A stretch of 64,000 bases of DNA, from assembly GCA_020883125.1 (NCBI GenBank), contig JAHREW010000005.1, positions 98,518 to 162,517 of the forward strand, given 5' to 3'. A program made the translations under genes and the position numbers. The stretch is from Microcoleus sp. CAWBG506. Lineage in GTDB: Bacteria > Cyanobacteriota > Cyanobacteriia > Cyanobacteriales > Microcoleaceae. Within the stretch, counting starts at the first letter, position 1. Every line of letters starts with the position of its first letter. The notes under the pieces were generated by a model. The model was not told where the DNA came from, did no database searches, and worked only from the letters and a program-made list of their open reading frames with translations. Shown here one piece after another: positions 51,656 through 62,980 of this stretch.

Positions 51656-54600
51656 TTACGATTGTTGTTTATCGATTTTTAAAAGCATTTCAGTGATAGC
51701 ATTACTATCCAAAGGTTTAGAAAACCAATATCCCTGAGCCAGTTCGCATTCAAGTTCTCGAAGCTGCGCTAATTGTTCGGCTGTTTCAACACCTTCTGCG
51801 ATCGCCTCCAGCCCCAAATTGTGAGCCAAAGTCACAATCGCCCGCACAATTTGTAAATGCTGACTCCCATCATCACCATTTTCGCTCACTCCCAAACGAC
51901 TCACAAAAGAGCGATCGATCTTCAGCGTATCCAGTGGAAAACGGTGCAAATAACTCAAAGACGAATAACCAGTACCAAAATCATCGATCGACAACCGAAT
52001 ATTTTTAGCTTTCAATTGAGTGAGTACAGTATTAGCTTTTTTCACATTTTCGACGATCGCACTTTCAGTAATCTCCAATTTTAAACAGCTTGGATCGCAG
52101 CCAGTTTCAGCCAAAATTTCATCTATCTGTTCGATCAAATTCGGCATACCTAACTGTTTCGGAGAAAGATTGACGCTCATTGTTAATTGCGAAGGGTCAA
52201 TAATTGGTAACTGGTAATTGGGAACTGGGAATCGGTAATTGGGAATCGGTAATTGGGAATTGGCAATTGGTAACTGGTAATTGGGAATTGGCAATTGGGA
52301 ATTTGTTACCTGTTCCTTCTTCCTTGTTCCCTGTTCCTCCTTCCCTGTATCTGTTAAATCCGTTAAATCCGTTACATCCGTTAAATCCGTTACAAAATCC
52401 GCTGCCGAACTTCCCTCTTGCTCCATCAACATTTCTTGCCAAACGCGCAATTGCCGACAAGATTCCCGCAGCACCCAAGCCCCCAGAGGCACAATCAAAC
52501 CCGTTTCTTCAGCTACAGGAATAAAAGTAGACGGTGGTACTAAACCTCGAACCGGGTGCTGCCAGCGTACCAAAGCTTCAAAACCCTCGATCGCACCGCT
52601 AGCGATCGAAATAATCGGTTGATAGTTCACAATAAAATGGGAACTTTCATGCTTGTTTTTCCCTAATTCCTCCTTACCAAAAATAGCCAATCGCAGGTCA
52701 GTTTCTAACTGCAATAACGACAAAGTTTGGTCGTGCATCGCTAAATTAAACACCTCATAGCGCGCCTTGCCCAAAGCTTTAGCGCGATACATCGCAATGT
52801 CGGCATCCCGCAGAAATTCTTCGGGATGGTGATACAAAGCACTCTGCTGACAGTTCAAATCTTCCTCTTCTAATGCTTCTACTTCGTCTCTACTAAAAAC
52901 TATGCCAATGCTAGCGCTGGTGAATACTTCATGACCTTCCAGCTTAAAGGGTATGGTCAATTCTTTTTGTATTCTGTTAGCTGCTAGGGTGGCGTCGCTG
53001 AGGTTTTGAATGCGGTCTATGAGGATGGTAAATTCGTCTCCCCCAAGTCTGGCGACAGTATCAGTAACGCGCACGCAATCCTGAAGTCGCTGGGCCAGAG
53101 CGATTAACAGTTTGTCACCGAGAATGTGTCCTAGAGAATCATTAACTACTTTGAAGCGGTCTAAATCTAGGAATAGGACGGCAAATTTGTAATCGGGAGA
53201 ATATTGAGAGAGCTGTATAGCTTGTGCTAGCCTATCGATAAATAAGAGGCGGTTTGGCAAACCTGTGAGCGCGTCGTGAAAAGCATCGTGCAGGAGTTGC
53301 TGTTCTACTCGTTTGCGTTCGGTGACATCTCTGATGATAATTTGGGCGGCGGCTGAGCCTTGATAAGTAGCGGGTATGCCGGCCACTTCCACATCGATGA
53401 TGGTTCCATCTAGGCGCATCAATTTTTCTTCCGCCAGTTCGATCGGTCTATTTTCTTCCTCGACTTTCCGAATCCGCTCTCTGGCGATTTCTACATAGCT
53501 GGGATGGACGAAATGCAACACGGGAAAGCCGATGAGCGCCGATGGAGAGCTAGCGCCCAGGAGTTTTGCGCCCGCTGCGTTGATATAGGCGATTTTACCT
53601 TGACAGTGAACGGCGATCGCTTCTGGAGAGAGTTCCACTAGACGGCGGTAGCGTTCTTCACTTTCTAGGAGAGATACTATCAAATTCGATCGCTCTTTTT
53701 CTACTTGCTGGCGTTCTATTTCCATGCTGTGAGCCGCCAGAAATTTACCCAGGCTTTGAGCCATCAATTCTATAATTTCTCTTTCCTGGGATGCAAAATT
53801 TTTATGCCTGACTTCTCTGGAACAAAAACTCAAAGTACCATAGATTTTATTATTCACAAATATCGGTGTGCCGATGTAGGATTCCAGACCTAATTTTTGA
53901 TAAATTGGATGGTCGTCCCGATCTAGTAGTTCTCTGATGTGAGAACAGGCCATTGTTTTTTTGAACTTAATCACTGCATCACAGTAAGTATCCTCCAGCT
54001 TTAATTCTAATCCGGGAGCTAAAAATTCTAATTCTGTCTTGGCAGACCTAATCATAAAAATTTGATTTTCGACTTTAGCAATGATGCCAATAGAAAAACC
54101 AAAAATCAAACACCCCGCGGTTAGATAATCATCAACCAGTTCTTGAAAATTTTGATAATTATAGGTAGTAATTCGATGTAAATGTTTGAGATTAGCACTA
54201 AAAATTGCTAGGTCTTGAGATTTTGAATATAATTCTTCTTCGGCTTTTTGACGATCGGTGATGTCTGTTTGAACCCCTATAAAGTGGGTCAAGTGTCGTC
54301 GCGAGTTGTACACCGGAGCAAGAGAAAGTTCGTTCCAAAAAGGCGTGCCATCTTTCCGAAAATTACGCAAAACAACTTGGCATTCTTTGCCTTCTTCAAT
54401 AGATTTTTTGAGTTTTTTGACAGAGGTTGGATTAGTGCCTTGGCCCTGTAAGAATCGGCAATTTTTACCAATTAATTCCTCTCGGCTATAGCCTGTGATC
54501 CGCTCAAAACTGGGATTGACATAAATAATCGGATTGTCGGCAACTGTAGCATCCGCGATCGCAATGCCGTTGGTGGCACTCTCCATGGCCCGTTCCATCA

Positions 54601-55660
54601 TTTGCAAGCGTTCAGACGATCGAATCCGCTCGATCGCCGCGGCTAACAAATTGGCGATCGCCTCTATAAAATAGACATCATCTTGGCTAAAAACCCGCTC
54701 TTGAGTGCTGTGAACCCCCAAAACACCCCAAACAGGAGATTTAGTATTTGGGACTTCAATGGATTCTCCCCAGTTCGTATTAGCCATACCCGGAGTGCCC
54801 GGAACCAGCACGGTGACGCCACTGACAATTTGGTGGTTGTGCAGCAGTGGCGATTCACTGAACCTGGTTTCCACCCGCAAATCTGCGACGATAATCGGTT
54901 CCCGCACGGACAATGTATAGCCAGCTTGAGACCGTAGTGAAGCGGTGACAGTAGCACTACCAACAAGCTCGGCAGACCAGCCACACCCCGATCGCAACAG
55001 GAAAGCATGACCTGAAGGCAATAGTTCCAAAAACTGACAATACTCTACATCCAAAGTTTGGGCAATCAACACTCCTGTTTTGTCCATTAGCGCCAACAAA
55101 TCTGTTTCACCCAGCGCCAGATGACCTAAGTAAGCTACAGCGGCTTGCTGGCGAGCGCGACAATGAATTGACGCCAGCAATTCCCCTTCTAGAGCTTCGG
55201 CTCGCTTTCGCTCCGTAATATCGCAGAATACTGACAAAACAGCTTTTTCCGAATGCAAAGTCAGGTAGCGCATCGACACAGTTGCCCAAAATAATGTGCC
55301 ATCCGCCTTTTTCAGGCAGACTTCTGCCTCGGAGATGTGCTGATTGCGAGCTAGTCCCTCCAGTAGTTTCTGGCGGTCTGCGGGGTTGTGGTAAAGTGTT
55401 TCGGCTTTTTGATGCTCGATCGAATCTGTGCGCTTGATTCCGAAAGAAGTAGCACACAAATCGTTGCAATAAAGAATGCTACTGTCAGCCAGAGTGCTAA
55501 TCGCCAAAGGGAGCGGCATCGACTCAGCGATCGCCAGCAATAATTCTTGAGTATCTTGCAGCGCTTCCCGGACTTCCGACTTAAAGTCGCAACTCTGACA
55601 GCGATCGGGGATCAAACTTTCCAGTTTTTGATTGACCCATTCTAATAATCTTTTTTGCAC
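51656..55660 (-). CDS. LOV/PAS/GAF diguanylate cyclase-phosphodiesterase
   Basis: 1334 aa, soluble. PAS1 (about 35-150), GAF1 (165-345), LOV-type PAS (355-470) with the flavin cysteine C401 in [11 protein letters not shown]2 (490-645), PAS3 (660-785), GGDEF (795-970, GGDEF at 873-877 intact), EAL (1005-1330, EAL at 1028-1030; [10 protein letters not shown] and KIDRSF intact). The active-site motifs of both c-di-GMP synthesis and breakdown are present, so it is potentially bifunctional; blue light sensing by the LOV domain is the predicted input. Within EAL, about residues 1085-1156 are a foreign stretch: [17 protein letters not shown] and then [19 protein letters not shown] repeats, encoded by heptamer repeat DNA (about 52195-52410). 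Confidence 0.88.
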   Translation of the reverse strand: MQKRLLEWVNQKLESLIPDRCQSCDFKSEVREALQDTQELLLAIAESMPLPLAISTLADSSILYCNDLCATSFGIKRTDSIEHQKAETLYHNPADRQKLLEGLARNQHISEAEVCLKKADGTLFWATVSMRYLTLHSEKAVLSVFCDITERKRAEALEGELLASIHCRARQQAAVAYLGHLALGETDLLALMDKTGVLIAQTLDVEYCQFLELLPSGHAFLLRSGCGWSAELVGSATVTASLRSQAGYTLSVREPIIVADLRVETRFSESPLLHNHQIVSGVTVLVPGTPGMANTNWGESIEVPNTKSPVWGVLGVHSTQERVFSQDDVYFIEAIANLLAAAIERIRSSERLQMMERAMESATNGIAIADATVADNPIIYVNPSFERITGYSREELIGKNCRFLQGQGTNPTSVKKLKKSIEEGKECQVVLRNFRKDGTPFWNELSLAPVYNSRRHLTHFIGVQTDITDRQKAEEELYSKSQDLAIFSANLKHLHRITTYNYQNFQELVDDYLTAGCLIFGFSIGIIAKVENQIFMIRSAKTELEFLAPGLELKLEDTYCDAVIKFKKTMACSHIRELLDRDDHPIYQKLGLESYIGTPIFVNNKIYGTLSFCSREVRHKNFASQEREIIELMAQSLGKFLAAHSMEIERQQVEKERSNLIVSLLESEERYRRLVELSPEAIAVHCQGKIAYINAAGAKLLGASSPSALIGFPVLHFVHPSYVEIARERIRKVEEENRPIELAEEKLMRLDGTIIDVEVAGIPATYQGSAAAQIIIRDVTERKRVEQQLLHDAFHDALTGLPNRLLFIDRLAQAIQLSQYSPDYKFAVLFLDLDRFKVVNDSLGHILGDKLLIALAQRLQDCVRVTDTVARLGGDEFTILIDRIQNLSDATLAANRIQKELTIPFKLEGHEVFTSASIGIVFSRDEVEALEEEDLNCQQSALYHHPEEFLRDADIAMYRAKALGKARYEVFNLAMHDQTLSLLQLETDLRLAIFGKEELGKNKHESSHFIVNYQPIISIASGAIEGFEALVRWQHPVRGLVPPSTFIPVAEETGLIVPLGAWVLRESCRQLRVWQEMLMEQEGSSAADFVTDLTDVTDLTDLTDTGKEEQGTRKKEQVTNSQLPIPNYQLPIANSQLPIPNYRFPVPNYQLPIIDPSQLTMSVNLSPKQLGMPNLIEQIDEILAETGCDPSCLKLEITESAIVENVKKANTVLTQLKAKNIRLSIDDFGTGYSSLSYLHRFPLDTLKIDRSFVSRLGVSENGDDGSQHLQIVRAIVTLAHNLGLEAIAEGVETAEQLAQLRELECELAQGYWFSKPLDSNAITEMLLKIDKQQS
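52195..52410 (-). repeat. Heptamer repeat DNA inserted in frame in the EAL domain
   Basis: Plus strand: repeated GGTAATTGGGAA/GGTAACTGG-type units (about 52200-52310), a CCTTCTTCCTTGTTCCC part and a CCGTTAAATCCGTTA(C)ATC run (about 52350-52395). It encodes Leu-Pro-Ile-Pro-Asn-Tyr-Gln and Thr-Asp-Leu repeats with no frame break. Frames open on the opposite strand are artefacts. Confidence 0.85.
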
Positions 55661-56213
55661 AAAACCTGACTCCTTTACCTCTTACGGAGGGCTATGAATT
55701 TGTGGTCGTTGGCGATTTCAGATGCCTCCGGGCGATCGACACCGATCTCTAGTATTCTCTGAACCCTGAAATAACCCCACCCTAAACCATATAAATTATA
55801 ACGTTTAGTTTTTTCCTATTCAGGTATGGGTGTAAGTAAGTGAGTAATCTTTCACTCCACTTGCAGTCTAAATCAATCCACTCTTTTTGATTACTTTAGC
55901 CCCAGAGTCATTTAACTCTAATACTTAGGTATTTTTTCATAAAAAAACTCGCTGAGTGCGAAAATAGCGTGGCTTCACCCCGTTCTAGCCTAATGCAATC
56001 AAACTTGAGGCGAAAAAGAGTGATGCTCTGATACCCTGAATTTTTGAATTTGACTTGCGGGCAAGTTCGGTAAATATTTGTCTTTGGTATTGAAATCCAC
56101 TTTTTTTACCATTGCGTTAAGTTTTTATAGAGTGGGATACTTTGCCGAATCATGAGTACAAGCTCCTCATTTTCAAAGTAAACTGAACTGCAAACAATCA
56201 ACGAACCACAGAA
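55661..56213. other. Divergent intergenic region before acnB
   Basis: 553 bases between the divergent LOV-GGDEF-EAL gene and acnB. No gene, no strong repeat. AT-rich tracts near 55790-55960 and 56090-56160 are likely promoter regions, with no confident boxes. Confidence 0.4.
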
Positions 56214-58829
56214 ATGCTTGAATCTTACCGCCAACACGTAGCTTCACGGGCAGCCTTGGGGATTCCCCCACTACCCCTAGATGCTCAGCAAACCTCCGAA
56301 CTTTGCGAATTGCTCAAAAATCCGCCACCGGGCGAAGAAGAAACCTTAGTCGAATTATTGCGCGATCGCGTGCCGCCCGGAGTAGACCAAGCAGCCTACG
56401 TCAAAGCAGGATTTTTGACCAGCATCGCCAAAGGAGAAATCCAGAGTCCCCTCATCAGCCCCAAATGGGCAGTCTACCTGCTAGGGACAATGATGGGCGG
56501 CTACAACGTCCACTCCCTCATCGATTTACTCAATCCCACAGCCGAAATTGCCATTCCCGCCACCGCAGCCCGCGCCCTCAGCAAAACCCTGTTAGTATTT
56601 GATGCTTTCCACGATGTTCTAGCCCTGTCCGATGTCAATCCCTATGCTAAACAAGTCATCGACTCTTGGGTTAATGCCGAGTGGTTTACCAGTCGCCCCC
56701 AACTAGCCGAAGCCATCACCGTCACAGTCTTTAAAGTGCCGGGAGAGACGAATACGGACGATTTATCTCCTGCACCCCAGGCTACCACGCGGCCAGACAT
56801 TCCCCTGCACGCTTTGGCGATGCTGGAAACTAAAATGCCCGGTGCTCTGCAAACCATTGCCGACTTGAAGCAAAAAGGTCATCCGGTAGCCTACGTTGGC
56901 GATGTTGTCGGCACCGGTTCCTCGCGGAAATCGGCGATTAATTCAGTCCTGTGGCACATTGGTAATGATATTCCCTTTGTGCCAAACAAGCGCAGTGGTG
57001 GCTATATTCTAGGAAGTGCGATCGCCCCGATTTTCTTCAATACCGCTGAAGATTCCGGTGCATTGCCGATCGAATGCGACGTCGCCAAAATGGAAACAGG
57101 CATGGTAATTACCATCCATCCCTACAAAGGCGAAATCACCAACGAAGCCGGAGAAATCATCTCCACATTCACCCTCAAACCAGACACAATACTAGACGAA
57201 GTTCGCGCCGGTGGCCGAATTCCCCTATTAATTGGACGCACCTTAACCGACAAAACCCGCGCCGCTTTAGGACTAGAAATCAGCCCTATTTTCACCCGCC
57301 CCACCATCCCAGTGGACACCCACAAAGGCTTTACCTTAGCCCAGAAAATGGTCGGAAAAGCTTGCGGTTTGTCCGGCGTTCGTCCCGGCACATCCTGCGA
57401 ACCAGTGATGACCACAGTTGGTTCCCAAGACACCACCGGCCCCATGACAAGGGACGAATTAAAAGAACTAGCTTGTTTGGGATTTAGCGCCGATTTGGTA
57501 ATCCAAAGTTTTTGTCACACCGCGGCCTATCCAAAACCAGTTGATGTCAAAACTCACCATGAATTACCCGATTTCATGGCTCAACGAGGCGGCGTAGCTT
57601 TGCGTCCCGGAGACGGCATTATTCACTCCTGGTTAAACCGGATGTTATTGCCAGATACAGTAGGAACTGGCGGCGATTCTCACACTCGTTTTCCCTTGGG
57701 AATTTCCTTTCCGGCGGGTTCGGGATTAGTGGCATTTGCTGCTGCTTTGGGTGTCATGCCTTTGGATATGCCAGAATCAATTTTAGTCCGGTTTAAAGGT
57801 GAATTGCAGCCGGGAGTAACCCTGCGGGATGTGGTGAATGCAATTCCCTATGTGGCAATTCAAAAAGGTTTGCTAACTGTCGAGAAACAGAACAAGAAAA
57901 ACATCTTTTCTGGGCGGATTATGGAGATTGAAGGTTTGCCCGATTTGAAAGTCGAGCAAGCTTTTGAATTGACTGATGCCACGGCCGAGCGTTCTTGTGC
58001 TGGTTGTACCATTAAACTCAGCGTGGAGACTGTCTCTGAGTACATTCGTTCTAATGTGGCGCTGCTGAAAAATATGATGGCGCGGGGTTATGCGGATGCG
58101 CGGACAATGATGCGCCGGGTGGCGAAGATGGAGGAATGGCTGGCAAATCCGGTGTTGCTGGAGGCTGATGCTGATGCTGAGTATGTCGAAATCATTGAAA
58201 TCGACTTGAATGAGATTAAAGAGCCGATCGTGGCTGCACCCAATGACCCGGATAATGTTAAGTTGTTAAGTGAGGTTGCAGGCGATCGGGTTGACGAAGT
58301 ATTTGTCGGTTCCTGCATGACAAATATCGGTCACTACCGCGCCACTGCGAAAGTATTGGAAGGTGCTGGGGAAGTCAAAGCCCGCCTCTGGATTTGTCCC
58401 CCAACTCGCATGGACGAACAACAACTCAAAGAAGAAGGTTATTACAGCATTTTTGGAGCCGCTGGAGCTCGTACAGAAATGCCCGGTTGCAGTCTTTGCA
58501 TGGGAAATCAAGCACGGGTTAAAGATGCCACAACCGTATTTTCAACATCTACTCGCAACTTCAACAATCGCATGGGGAAAGACGCGCAAGTTTATCTTGG
58601 TTCCGCGGAACTAGCCGCAGTTTGTTCGCTGTTGGGTAAAATTCCCACAGTCCCAGAATACATGGAGATTGTGGCGAAGAAGATTAATCCTTTTGCTGAT
58701 GATTTGTATCGGTATTTGAATTTCGATCGAATTGCTGGTTTTGAGGATGAAGGGCGAGTGATTGCTGTGGAAGATATGCCTCGGATTGAGGATATTTTGG
58801 GAATTCCCGAAGGCGTGTTGAGCAAGTAA
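56214..58829 (+). CDS. acnB: Bifunctional aconitate hydratase 2/2-methylisocitrate dehydratase
   Basis: 871 aa, normal for AcnB. N-terminal HEAT-like domain ([20 protein letters not shown] region), swivel domain ([20 protein letters not shown]), and the catalytic domain with iron-sulfur cysteines in CAGC (about 600) and the CSLC motif of [14 protein letters not shown] (about 760). It isomerises citrate to isocitrate in the tricarboxylic acid cycle. Start ATG 56214; no operon partner. Confidence 0.97.
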   Translation: MLESYRQHVASRAALGIPPLPLDAQQTSELCELLKNPPPGEEETLVELLRDRVPPGVDQAAYVKAGFLTSIAKGEIQSPLISPKWAVYLLGTMMGGYNVHSLIDLLNPTAEIAIPATAARALSKTLLVFDAFHDVLALSDVNPYAKQVIDSWVNAEWFTSRPQLAEAITVTVFKVPGETNTDDLSPAPQATTRPDIPLHALAMLETKMPGALQTIADLKQKGHPVAYVGDVVGTGSSRKSAINSVLWHIGNDIPFVPNKRSGGYILGSAIAPIFFNTAEDSGALPIECDVAKMETGMVITIHPYKGEITNEAGEIISTFTLKPDTILDEVRAGGRIPLLIGRTLTDKTRAALGLEISPIFTRPTIPVDTHKGFTLAQKMVGKACGLSGVRPGTSCEPVMTTVGSQDTTGPMTRDELKELACLGFSADLVIQSFCHTAAYPKPVDVKTHHELPDFMAQRGGVALRPGDGIIHSWLNRMLLPDTVGTGGDSHTRFPLGISFPAGSGLVAFAAALGVMPLDMPESILVRFKGELQPGVTLRDVVNAIPYVAIQKGLLTVEKQNKKNIFSGRIMEIEGLPDLKVEQAFELTDATAERSCAGCTIKLSVETVSEYIRSNVALLKNMMARGYADARTMMRRVAKMEEWLANPVLLEADADAEYVEIIEIDLNEIKEPIVAAPNDPDNVKLLSEVAGDRVDEVFVGSCMTNIGHYRATAKVLEGAGEVKARLWICPPTRMDEQQLKEEGYYSIFGAAGARTEMPGCSLCMGNQARVKDATTVFSTSTRNFNNRMGKDAQVYLGSAELAAVCSLLGKIPTVPEYMEIVAKKINPFADDLYRYLNFDRIAGFEDEGRVIAVEDMPRIEDILGIPEGVLSK

Positions 58830-58857
58830 AAAAGTCCGGTAAGTGAGCGTGGGAGCC

Positions 58858-58925
58858 GTAGGGGCGGGTTCACTAAAGGGCTTTCGGGTTGCAAACAGGC
58901 TAAATAAACCCGCCCTCCCCCACTC
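58858..58925. repeat. GGGGCGGGTT palindromic repeat
   Basis: Inverted arms GTAGGGGCGGGTT...AAACCCGCCCTC, the same family as 6578-6695, 9144-9271 and 24481-24608. The sequence ATCTTGCACCATT follows, matching the end of the 6578-6695 element. Open frames reading through it into the DUF29 gene are not used as starts. Confidence 0.6.
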
Positions 58926-59025
58926 ACATCTTGCACCATTTACCTGTTTTGTGGCACAGTTCGCCGGGGGTTTAAACCCCTGTCGGACTATCGGTTTTAC
59001 CTGGTTGTTGACACCAAGATTAGTT

Positions 59026-59481
59026 ATGATTAGTCACCCTATTACAACCGAAGATAATCTCTACGAACAAGACTTTTGTTTGTGGATAAAAGCTACTGCT
59101 CAAAAATTAAAAGAAGGCAAATTTGATCGGATAGATATTCCTAATTTAGTTGAAGAAATAGAAAGTATAGGCAGAACTGAAAAAGGAGAATTGAAAAATA
59201 GTTTAATTGTGCTTTTGATGCACTTACTCAAATGGGAATATCAGCCCGAAAAACGTAGCCCAAGTTGGCGGATCACCATCGCCGAACAGCGTATCTGTAT
59301 TGAAGCATTGCTAGAAGATAGTCCGAGTTTACAACCTCTGATTTTAGAAGTGTTTGATAATTGTTATGAAAAAGCTTGCCAGAAGGCTGCGGATGAAACA
59401 GGGATTAAATTAAACTTTTTCCCCAAGGAATCTCCTTTTACCCTCGCAGAAACTTTGAAAGTAAGTTTTGTTGTTGAATAA
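59026..59481 (+). CDS. DUF29-family protein
   Basis: 151 aa from ATG 59026. The frame is open 183 bases further upstream, but that part lies in a palindromic repeat. The sequence LYEQDFCLWIKATAQKLKEGKFDRIDIPNLVEEIESIGRTEKG is typical of the DUF29 family, which is abundant in cyanobacteria and is mostly of unknown function. A helical, acidic protein; some members sit near toxin-antitoxin genes, but there is none here. Function not assigned. Confidence 0.85.
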   Translation: MISHPITTEDNLYEQDFCLWIKATAQKLKEGKFDRIDIPNLVEEIESIGRTEKGELKNSLIVLLMHLLKWEYQPEKRSPSWRITIAEQRICIEALLEDSPSLQPLILEVFDNCYEKACQKAADETGIKLNFFPKESPFTLAETLKVSFVVE

Positions 59482-59929
59482 GTTAAACAGTGGGCTATAA
59501 AGAAATATTTTCACCCAAACCCGGTTTCTTGTCACCCGTGCGTCTAGGACTACTTTTTAATCCAAAATCTAAAATCGATTTGGCTGGTTTTGCTTGTTCC
59601 CAGGCCTTAGCCTGGGAACGCATTCCATGAGGCTCTGCCTCCTGTTTTTGTCCGCAAGCGAGGCAGAGCCAAAGCATCTCGGTTCCCAGGCTAAGGCCTG
59701 GGAAGCAGTTATAACCAGTTATAACCAGTTATAACCAGTTATAACAACAATGGACAGCTAACCGCCGAACTGAGCTAGGGAGATAAGAGAGAAACTCCTG
59801 AATATATCCGTAAACTTTTAGATGAAGATCGCCTTTCTAATAGGCTATTATTTCCATATTCCTGCTACACTTCAACTACAAATATTCACAGCAGATACCG
59901 TTGGCGACACCAACAGCAGGGGGAAAACA
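59482..59929. other. Intergenic region with palindromes and a 10-bp tandem repeat
   Basis: 59590-59705 is a large palindromic repeat (CCCAGGCCTTAGCCTGGGAA and its inverse, GAGGCTCTGCCTC). 59706-59745 is CAGTTATAAC repeated four times without spacing. The upstream open frame preceding the cupin (59822-59929) is leader sequence, not coding. Confidence 0.6.
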
Positions 59930-60307
59930 ATGGAAACAATCGAAACAATGGAAACAATAGATACTCGCACCCAAACCCGCTACTGGGGCAAAGTTACAGT
60001 CATCGACGCTGGCCAGCGTTATAAAATCAATCGCATTGAGATCAAGCCGGGCCACCACATCAGTACCCAAATGCACTATCACCGCAGCGAACATTGGGTT
60101 GTTGTCTCCGGTACCGCTAAAGTTATCTGCGATGATAAAGAAACTATTTTGATGCAAAAACAGTCAACCTACGTTCCTATGAATGCTGCTCACCGTGTGG
60201 AAAACCCCGGCGTCATTCCCCTGGTGATGATTGAAATTCAAAATGGCGAATATCTTGGCGACGATGACATCATTCGTTTTCCCCAAGATGCTCACGAAGA
60301 AGATTAA
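59930..60307 (+). CDS. Cupin-domain protein (mannose-6-phosphate isomerase type II-like)
   Basis: 125 aa from ATG 59930, preceded by GCAGGGGGAAAACA, a strong ribosome site. The frame is open 36 codons upstream but lacks any such site. One cupin: YKINRIEIKPGHHISTQMHYHRSEHW, where His residues bind metal, and GTAKVICDDKE with the second motif MNAAHRVENPG. It matches the C-terminal cupin of mannose-1-phosphate guanylyltransferase/phosphomannose isomerase, here stand-alone. A sugar-isomerase role is possible but the family is broad. Confidence 0.85.
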   Translation: METIETMETIDTRTQTRYWGKVTVIDAGQRYKINRIEIKPGHHISTQMHYHRSEHWVVVSGTAKVICDDKETILMQKQSTYVPMNAAHRVENPGVIPLVMIEIQNGEYLGDDDIIRFPQDAHEED

Positions 60308-60324
60308 TCCTTGACAATTAAAAG

Positions 60325-60360
60325 TGTAGGGGCAGTTTCTGAACTACCCCTACATTTTTA
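60325..60360 (+). terminator. Rho-independent terminator of the cupin gene
   Basis: Inverted repeat TGTAGGGGCAGTT (60325-60337) and AACTACCCCTACA (60342-60354), one mismatch and a 4-base loop, followed by TTTTTA (60355-60360). 18 bases after the stop. It is bidirectional in form but also covers the convergent pentapeptide gene's downstream side. Confidence 0.75.
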
Positions 60361-60409
60361 TATTAAAGTTGTTAAGCACAAGCATCTGATATCAGAATAG
60401 GCGATCGCC

Positions 60410-61069
60410 CTAGGGCAGTGCAGCATTCTTTAACTCTACATTGGCCATATTTGCATTTCTGAGGTTAGCACCTGTCAAGTCGGAACCCACCAAATTTGCA
60501 CCAGTCAAATTTGCACCGGTCAAATTTGCATCCCGTAGGTTGACTCCCACCATATCCATTCCGAACAAACTCCCACCTTTGAGAGTGACATTGGCTAGAT
60601 TCAACAATGACTGACGAACATTTTTGAGGTTTGCACCAGTCAAATTAGCACTTTCCAAATTAGCTCCGATTAGATTCGAGCTGCTGAGATTGGCATTCTT
60701 CAAATTCGCAATCACTAAACCAGCCAAATTCAGATTTGCACGGCTCAAGTCAGCTTGCTCCAAATTCGCACCGTGCATCCTCGTAGCGATTAAGCTCGCA
60801 CCGGCTAGTTTGGCATTTTTGAGATTCGCTTGATTCAGCTTGGCTTCATTGAGATTCGTGCCACTCAAATTCGCCCCACTCAAATTCGCCCCATTCAAAT
60901 CTGCACCGCTGAGATCCATACCAGAAAGTTGCGATCCTGTCAAGTCACAACCGGAACAAATTTTGGTTTCTAGTAACTGCTTGACTTCTGCGGGATTTTC
61001 GGCTTTCACTGGAGAGGCAAAACCGATCGCAATTAGTAACCCTGTAGCTGCCAAAATCTCAAACTTCAT
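60410..61069 (-). CDS. Exported pentapeptide-repeat protein
   Basis: 219 aa. A signal peptide (MKFEILAATGLLIAIGFASPVKA, likely cut near residue 23) precedes a short linker with CSGCDL and then about thirty A(N/D)LxG-type pentapeptides (for example LSGANLSG, LTGANLTG, LVGSDL) to residue 215, forming a right-handed four-sided beta-helix. Cyanobacteria have many; the periplasmic/lumenal ones are often of unknown role. Convergent with the cupin gene. Confidence 0.88.
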   Translation of the reverse strand: MKFEILAATGLLIAIGFASPVKAENPAEVKQLLETKICSGCDLTGSQLSGMDLSGADLNGANLSGANLSGTNLNEAKLNQANLKNAKLAGASLIATRMHGANLEQADLSRANLNLAGLVIANLKNANLSSSNLIGANLESANLTGANLKNVRQSLLNLANVTLKGGSLFGMDMVGVNLRDANLTGANLTGANLVGSDLTGANLRNANMANVELKNAALP

Positions 61070-61228
61070 ATACCCACTCCCACCAAATCTCTACTTACCA
61101 ATATAGTTTATTTTTTCAGGGTTTTGAGCGATCGACATCTGGATAGACTGTGATAATAATCACTGTGTTGTATACCAAAAAAATGCAATAATTAGAAATG
61201 TTTTAACAAATTTTAAATTTGTAAATAA

Positions 61229-62917
61229 TTATTGCTTTTTCAGGAACCAAAACGGAAAGGCTTGCGTCGGTTCTACACTAACACCAGTAACATTTTTTTG
61301 AGCAAAAGTATAATCTTTATCCTGCCAAAGGGGAATGAAAGGTACATCTCTACCTAGTATGTCTTGAAGTTCAGCAAAAATGGCGTTGCGGATTTGTGGG
61401 TTTGGTTCTTGGCGCTGTTTGGCGATCAGTTGATTCACCCGATCGCTATAATAAAAAGAACCCTGACCCTGACTAGCACCCTTGGAGCAGCCGCCAGCCG
61501 CCGAACCTTCAGCACAATCTAAAAATGGCTGTATATAATTATCGGCATCGAAAAAGTCGGCGTACCAATCCACTAACACCGCAGGATAAATTCCCTTCTC
61601 AATATTTTGAAATAAAGTGGGAGATTCCACACTATTAACTTCTACCTCTAGGATTCCCTCCATTTTGAGTTTAGCTATGGCCTTGATGGTACTAGCCACT
61701 AAACCTCTTTTTGCCGAAGATGAAGGATACCAGATTTGTAACACTAAAGGATTTGCTGCTGAGTATCCGGCTTTAGTCAATAATTCCTTGGCTTTTACCA
61801 TGTTGGCGTCGCCGTAGAGTTCTTTGAAAACGGGTTTTTGAACGTCAAAGGTTGTGGGAATCAGACTGTACAGTGGTTGTGCTTGTCCACGGAGTACGCG
61901 ATCGTTAATTAATGGTCGATCGATCGTAGCGGCGATCGCCTGTCTCACATATATATTATCCAGGGGTTTAGACTTGATATTCAGCGTCATATAACTGACG
62001 GTACTGCTCTCGGCCTCGAATTCCTGCCATTTGCCTTTTTTTGCTCCCTCATCCAAACTGCGAACTTGATCTGCATCCAGAGATAAATAAGCAACATCGA
62101 TCGCACTGGTGCGAAAACTATTAAACAAATTGGCGGAACTAGAAAGCAGCAACAAATCTATTCCTTTATTTTGGGGTTTTTCTCCCCAATATTTATCAAA
62201 TACATCTATTTTGAGAGAATCTGTGCCATACTTGGCTAGCTTGTAGCGTCCGGTTCCCACAAATGTATCAGGTTTAAATTTACCCTCGCCAATTTCGTAA
62301 GCTTTCGGAGAAATGGCACAAGTACCAGCAAAGGTGAGCATGGCCGGAAAAGCAGCAAAAGGCTTTTTTAATTTAAAAGTTAACTCATATTCGCCCGTCG
62401 CTGTCACTGATTCTACTGCATCACCTAATAGGAAAGCTGGACGGCCACCATTTTTGATAAACCGCTGTAAAGAAAACTCCATTGCTGCGGCATTGAATGG
62501 TGTATCATCGTGAAAAATCACCCCTTGACGCAGGGGAATTGTATAGGTTAATCCATCGGGGCTGATTTTGGGCATGGCTGTGGCTAAATCCGGGATTAAC
62601 TTTGTAGTTCCAGACTCGTAGGTGTAGAGAGTATCGCCCAAATTGTGCAACAATTGTGCTGAGATCACTTCGTAGGCGTCCCCAGGGTCGATCGTCCGCA
62701 GTTTCAAGGTTGTGCCAATGGTAATGCGATCGCTCTGAGCATTGTTAGTGCCAGAATTAACCGATGGATTTGTCGGCTGTCGGCAGCTTACAATTAACCA
62801 GCAGCAAAGACTCAACAGCGCTAGAACTTTAATGACGGAAGGTCTGATAAATATTTTTAGCTGCCACCGAGCTGTTCCCATTTTCATTTTACGCAATAAT
62901 TCCCAAGTACGTATCAT
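61229..62917 (-). CDS. Family 5 extracellular solute-binding lipoprotein (oligopeptide/nickel type)
   Basis: About 562 aa from ATG 62917 (62932, 62887 and 62881 are alternatives). Signal peptide with lipobox (L-I-V-S-C), so a lipoprotein. The ABC-5 (SBP_bac_5) fold is shown by GTTLKLRTIDPGDAYEV, YTIPLRQGVIFHDDTPFNAAA and TFVGTGRYKLAKYG. It binds peptides, nickel or related substrates for an ABC importer. No permease or ATPase gene is in the window next to it, so it is an orphan here. Confidence 0.88.
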   Translation of the reverse strand: MIRTWELLRKMKMGTARWQLKIFIRPSVIKVLALLSLCCWLIVSCRQPTNPSVNSGTNNAQSDRITIGTTLKLRTIDPGDAYEVISAQLLHNLGDTLYTYESGTTKLIPDLATAMPKISPDGLTYTIPLRQGVIFHDDTPFNAAAMEFSLQRFIKNGGRPAFLLGDAVESVTATGEYELTFKLKKPFAAFPAMLTFAGTCAISPKAYEIGEGKFKPDTFVGTGRYKLAKYGTDSLKIDVFDKYWGEKPQNKGIDLLLLSSSANLFNSFRTSAIDVAYLSLDADQVRSLDEGAKKGKWQEFEAESSTVSYMTLNIKSKPLDNIYVRQAIAATIDRPLINDRVLRGQAQPLYSLIPTTFDVQKPVFKELYGDANMVKAKELLTKAGYSAANPLVLQIWYPSSSAKRGLVASTIKAIAKLKMEGILEVEVNSVESPTLFQNIEKGIYPAVLVDWYADFFDADNYIQPFLDCAEGSAAGGCSKGASQGQGSFYYSDRVNQLIAKQRQEPNPQIRNAIFAELQDILGRDVPFIPLWQDKDYTFAQKNVTGVSVEPTQAFPFWFLKKQ

Positions 62918-62980
62918 TAATCCAGAATCCAAAATCTAAAATTGCCCGATTCCCTATGCCCCATTCCCGATGCCCAAATA

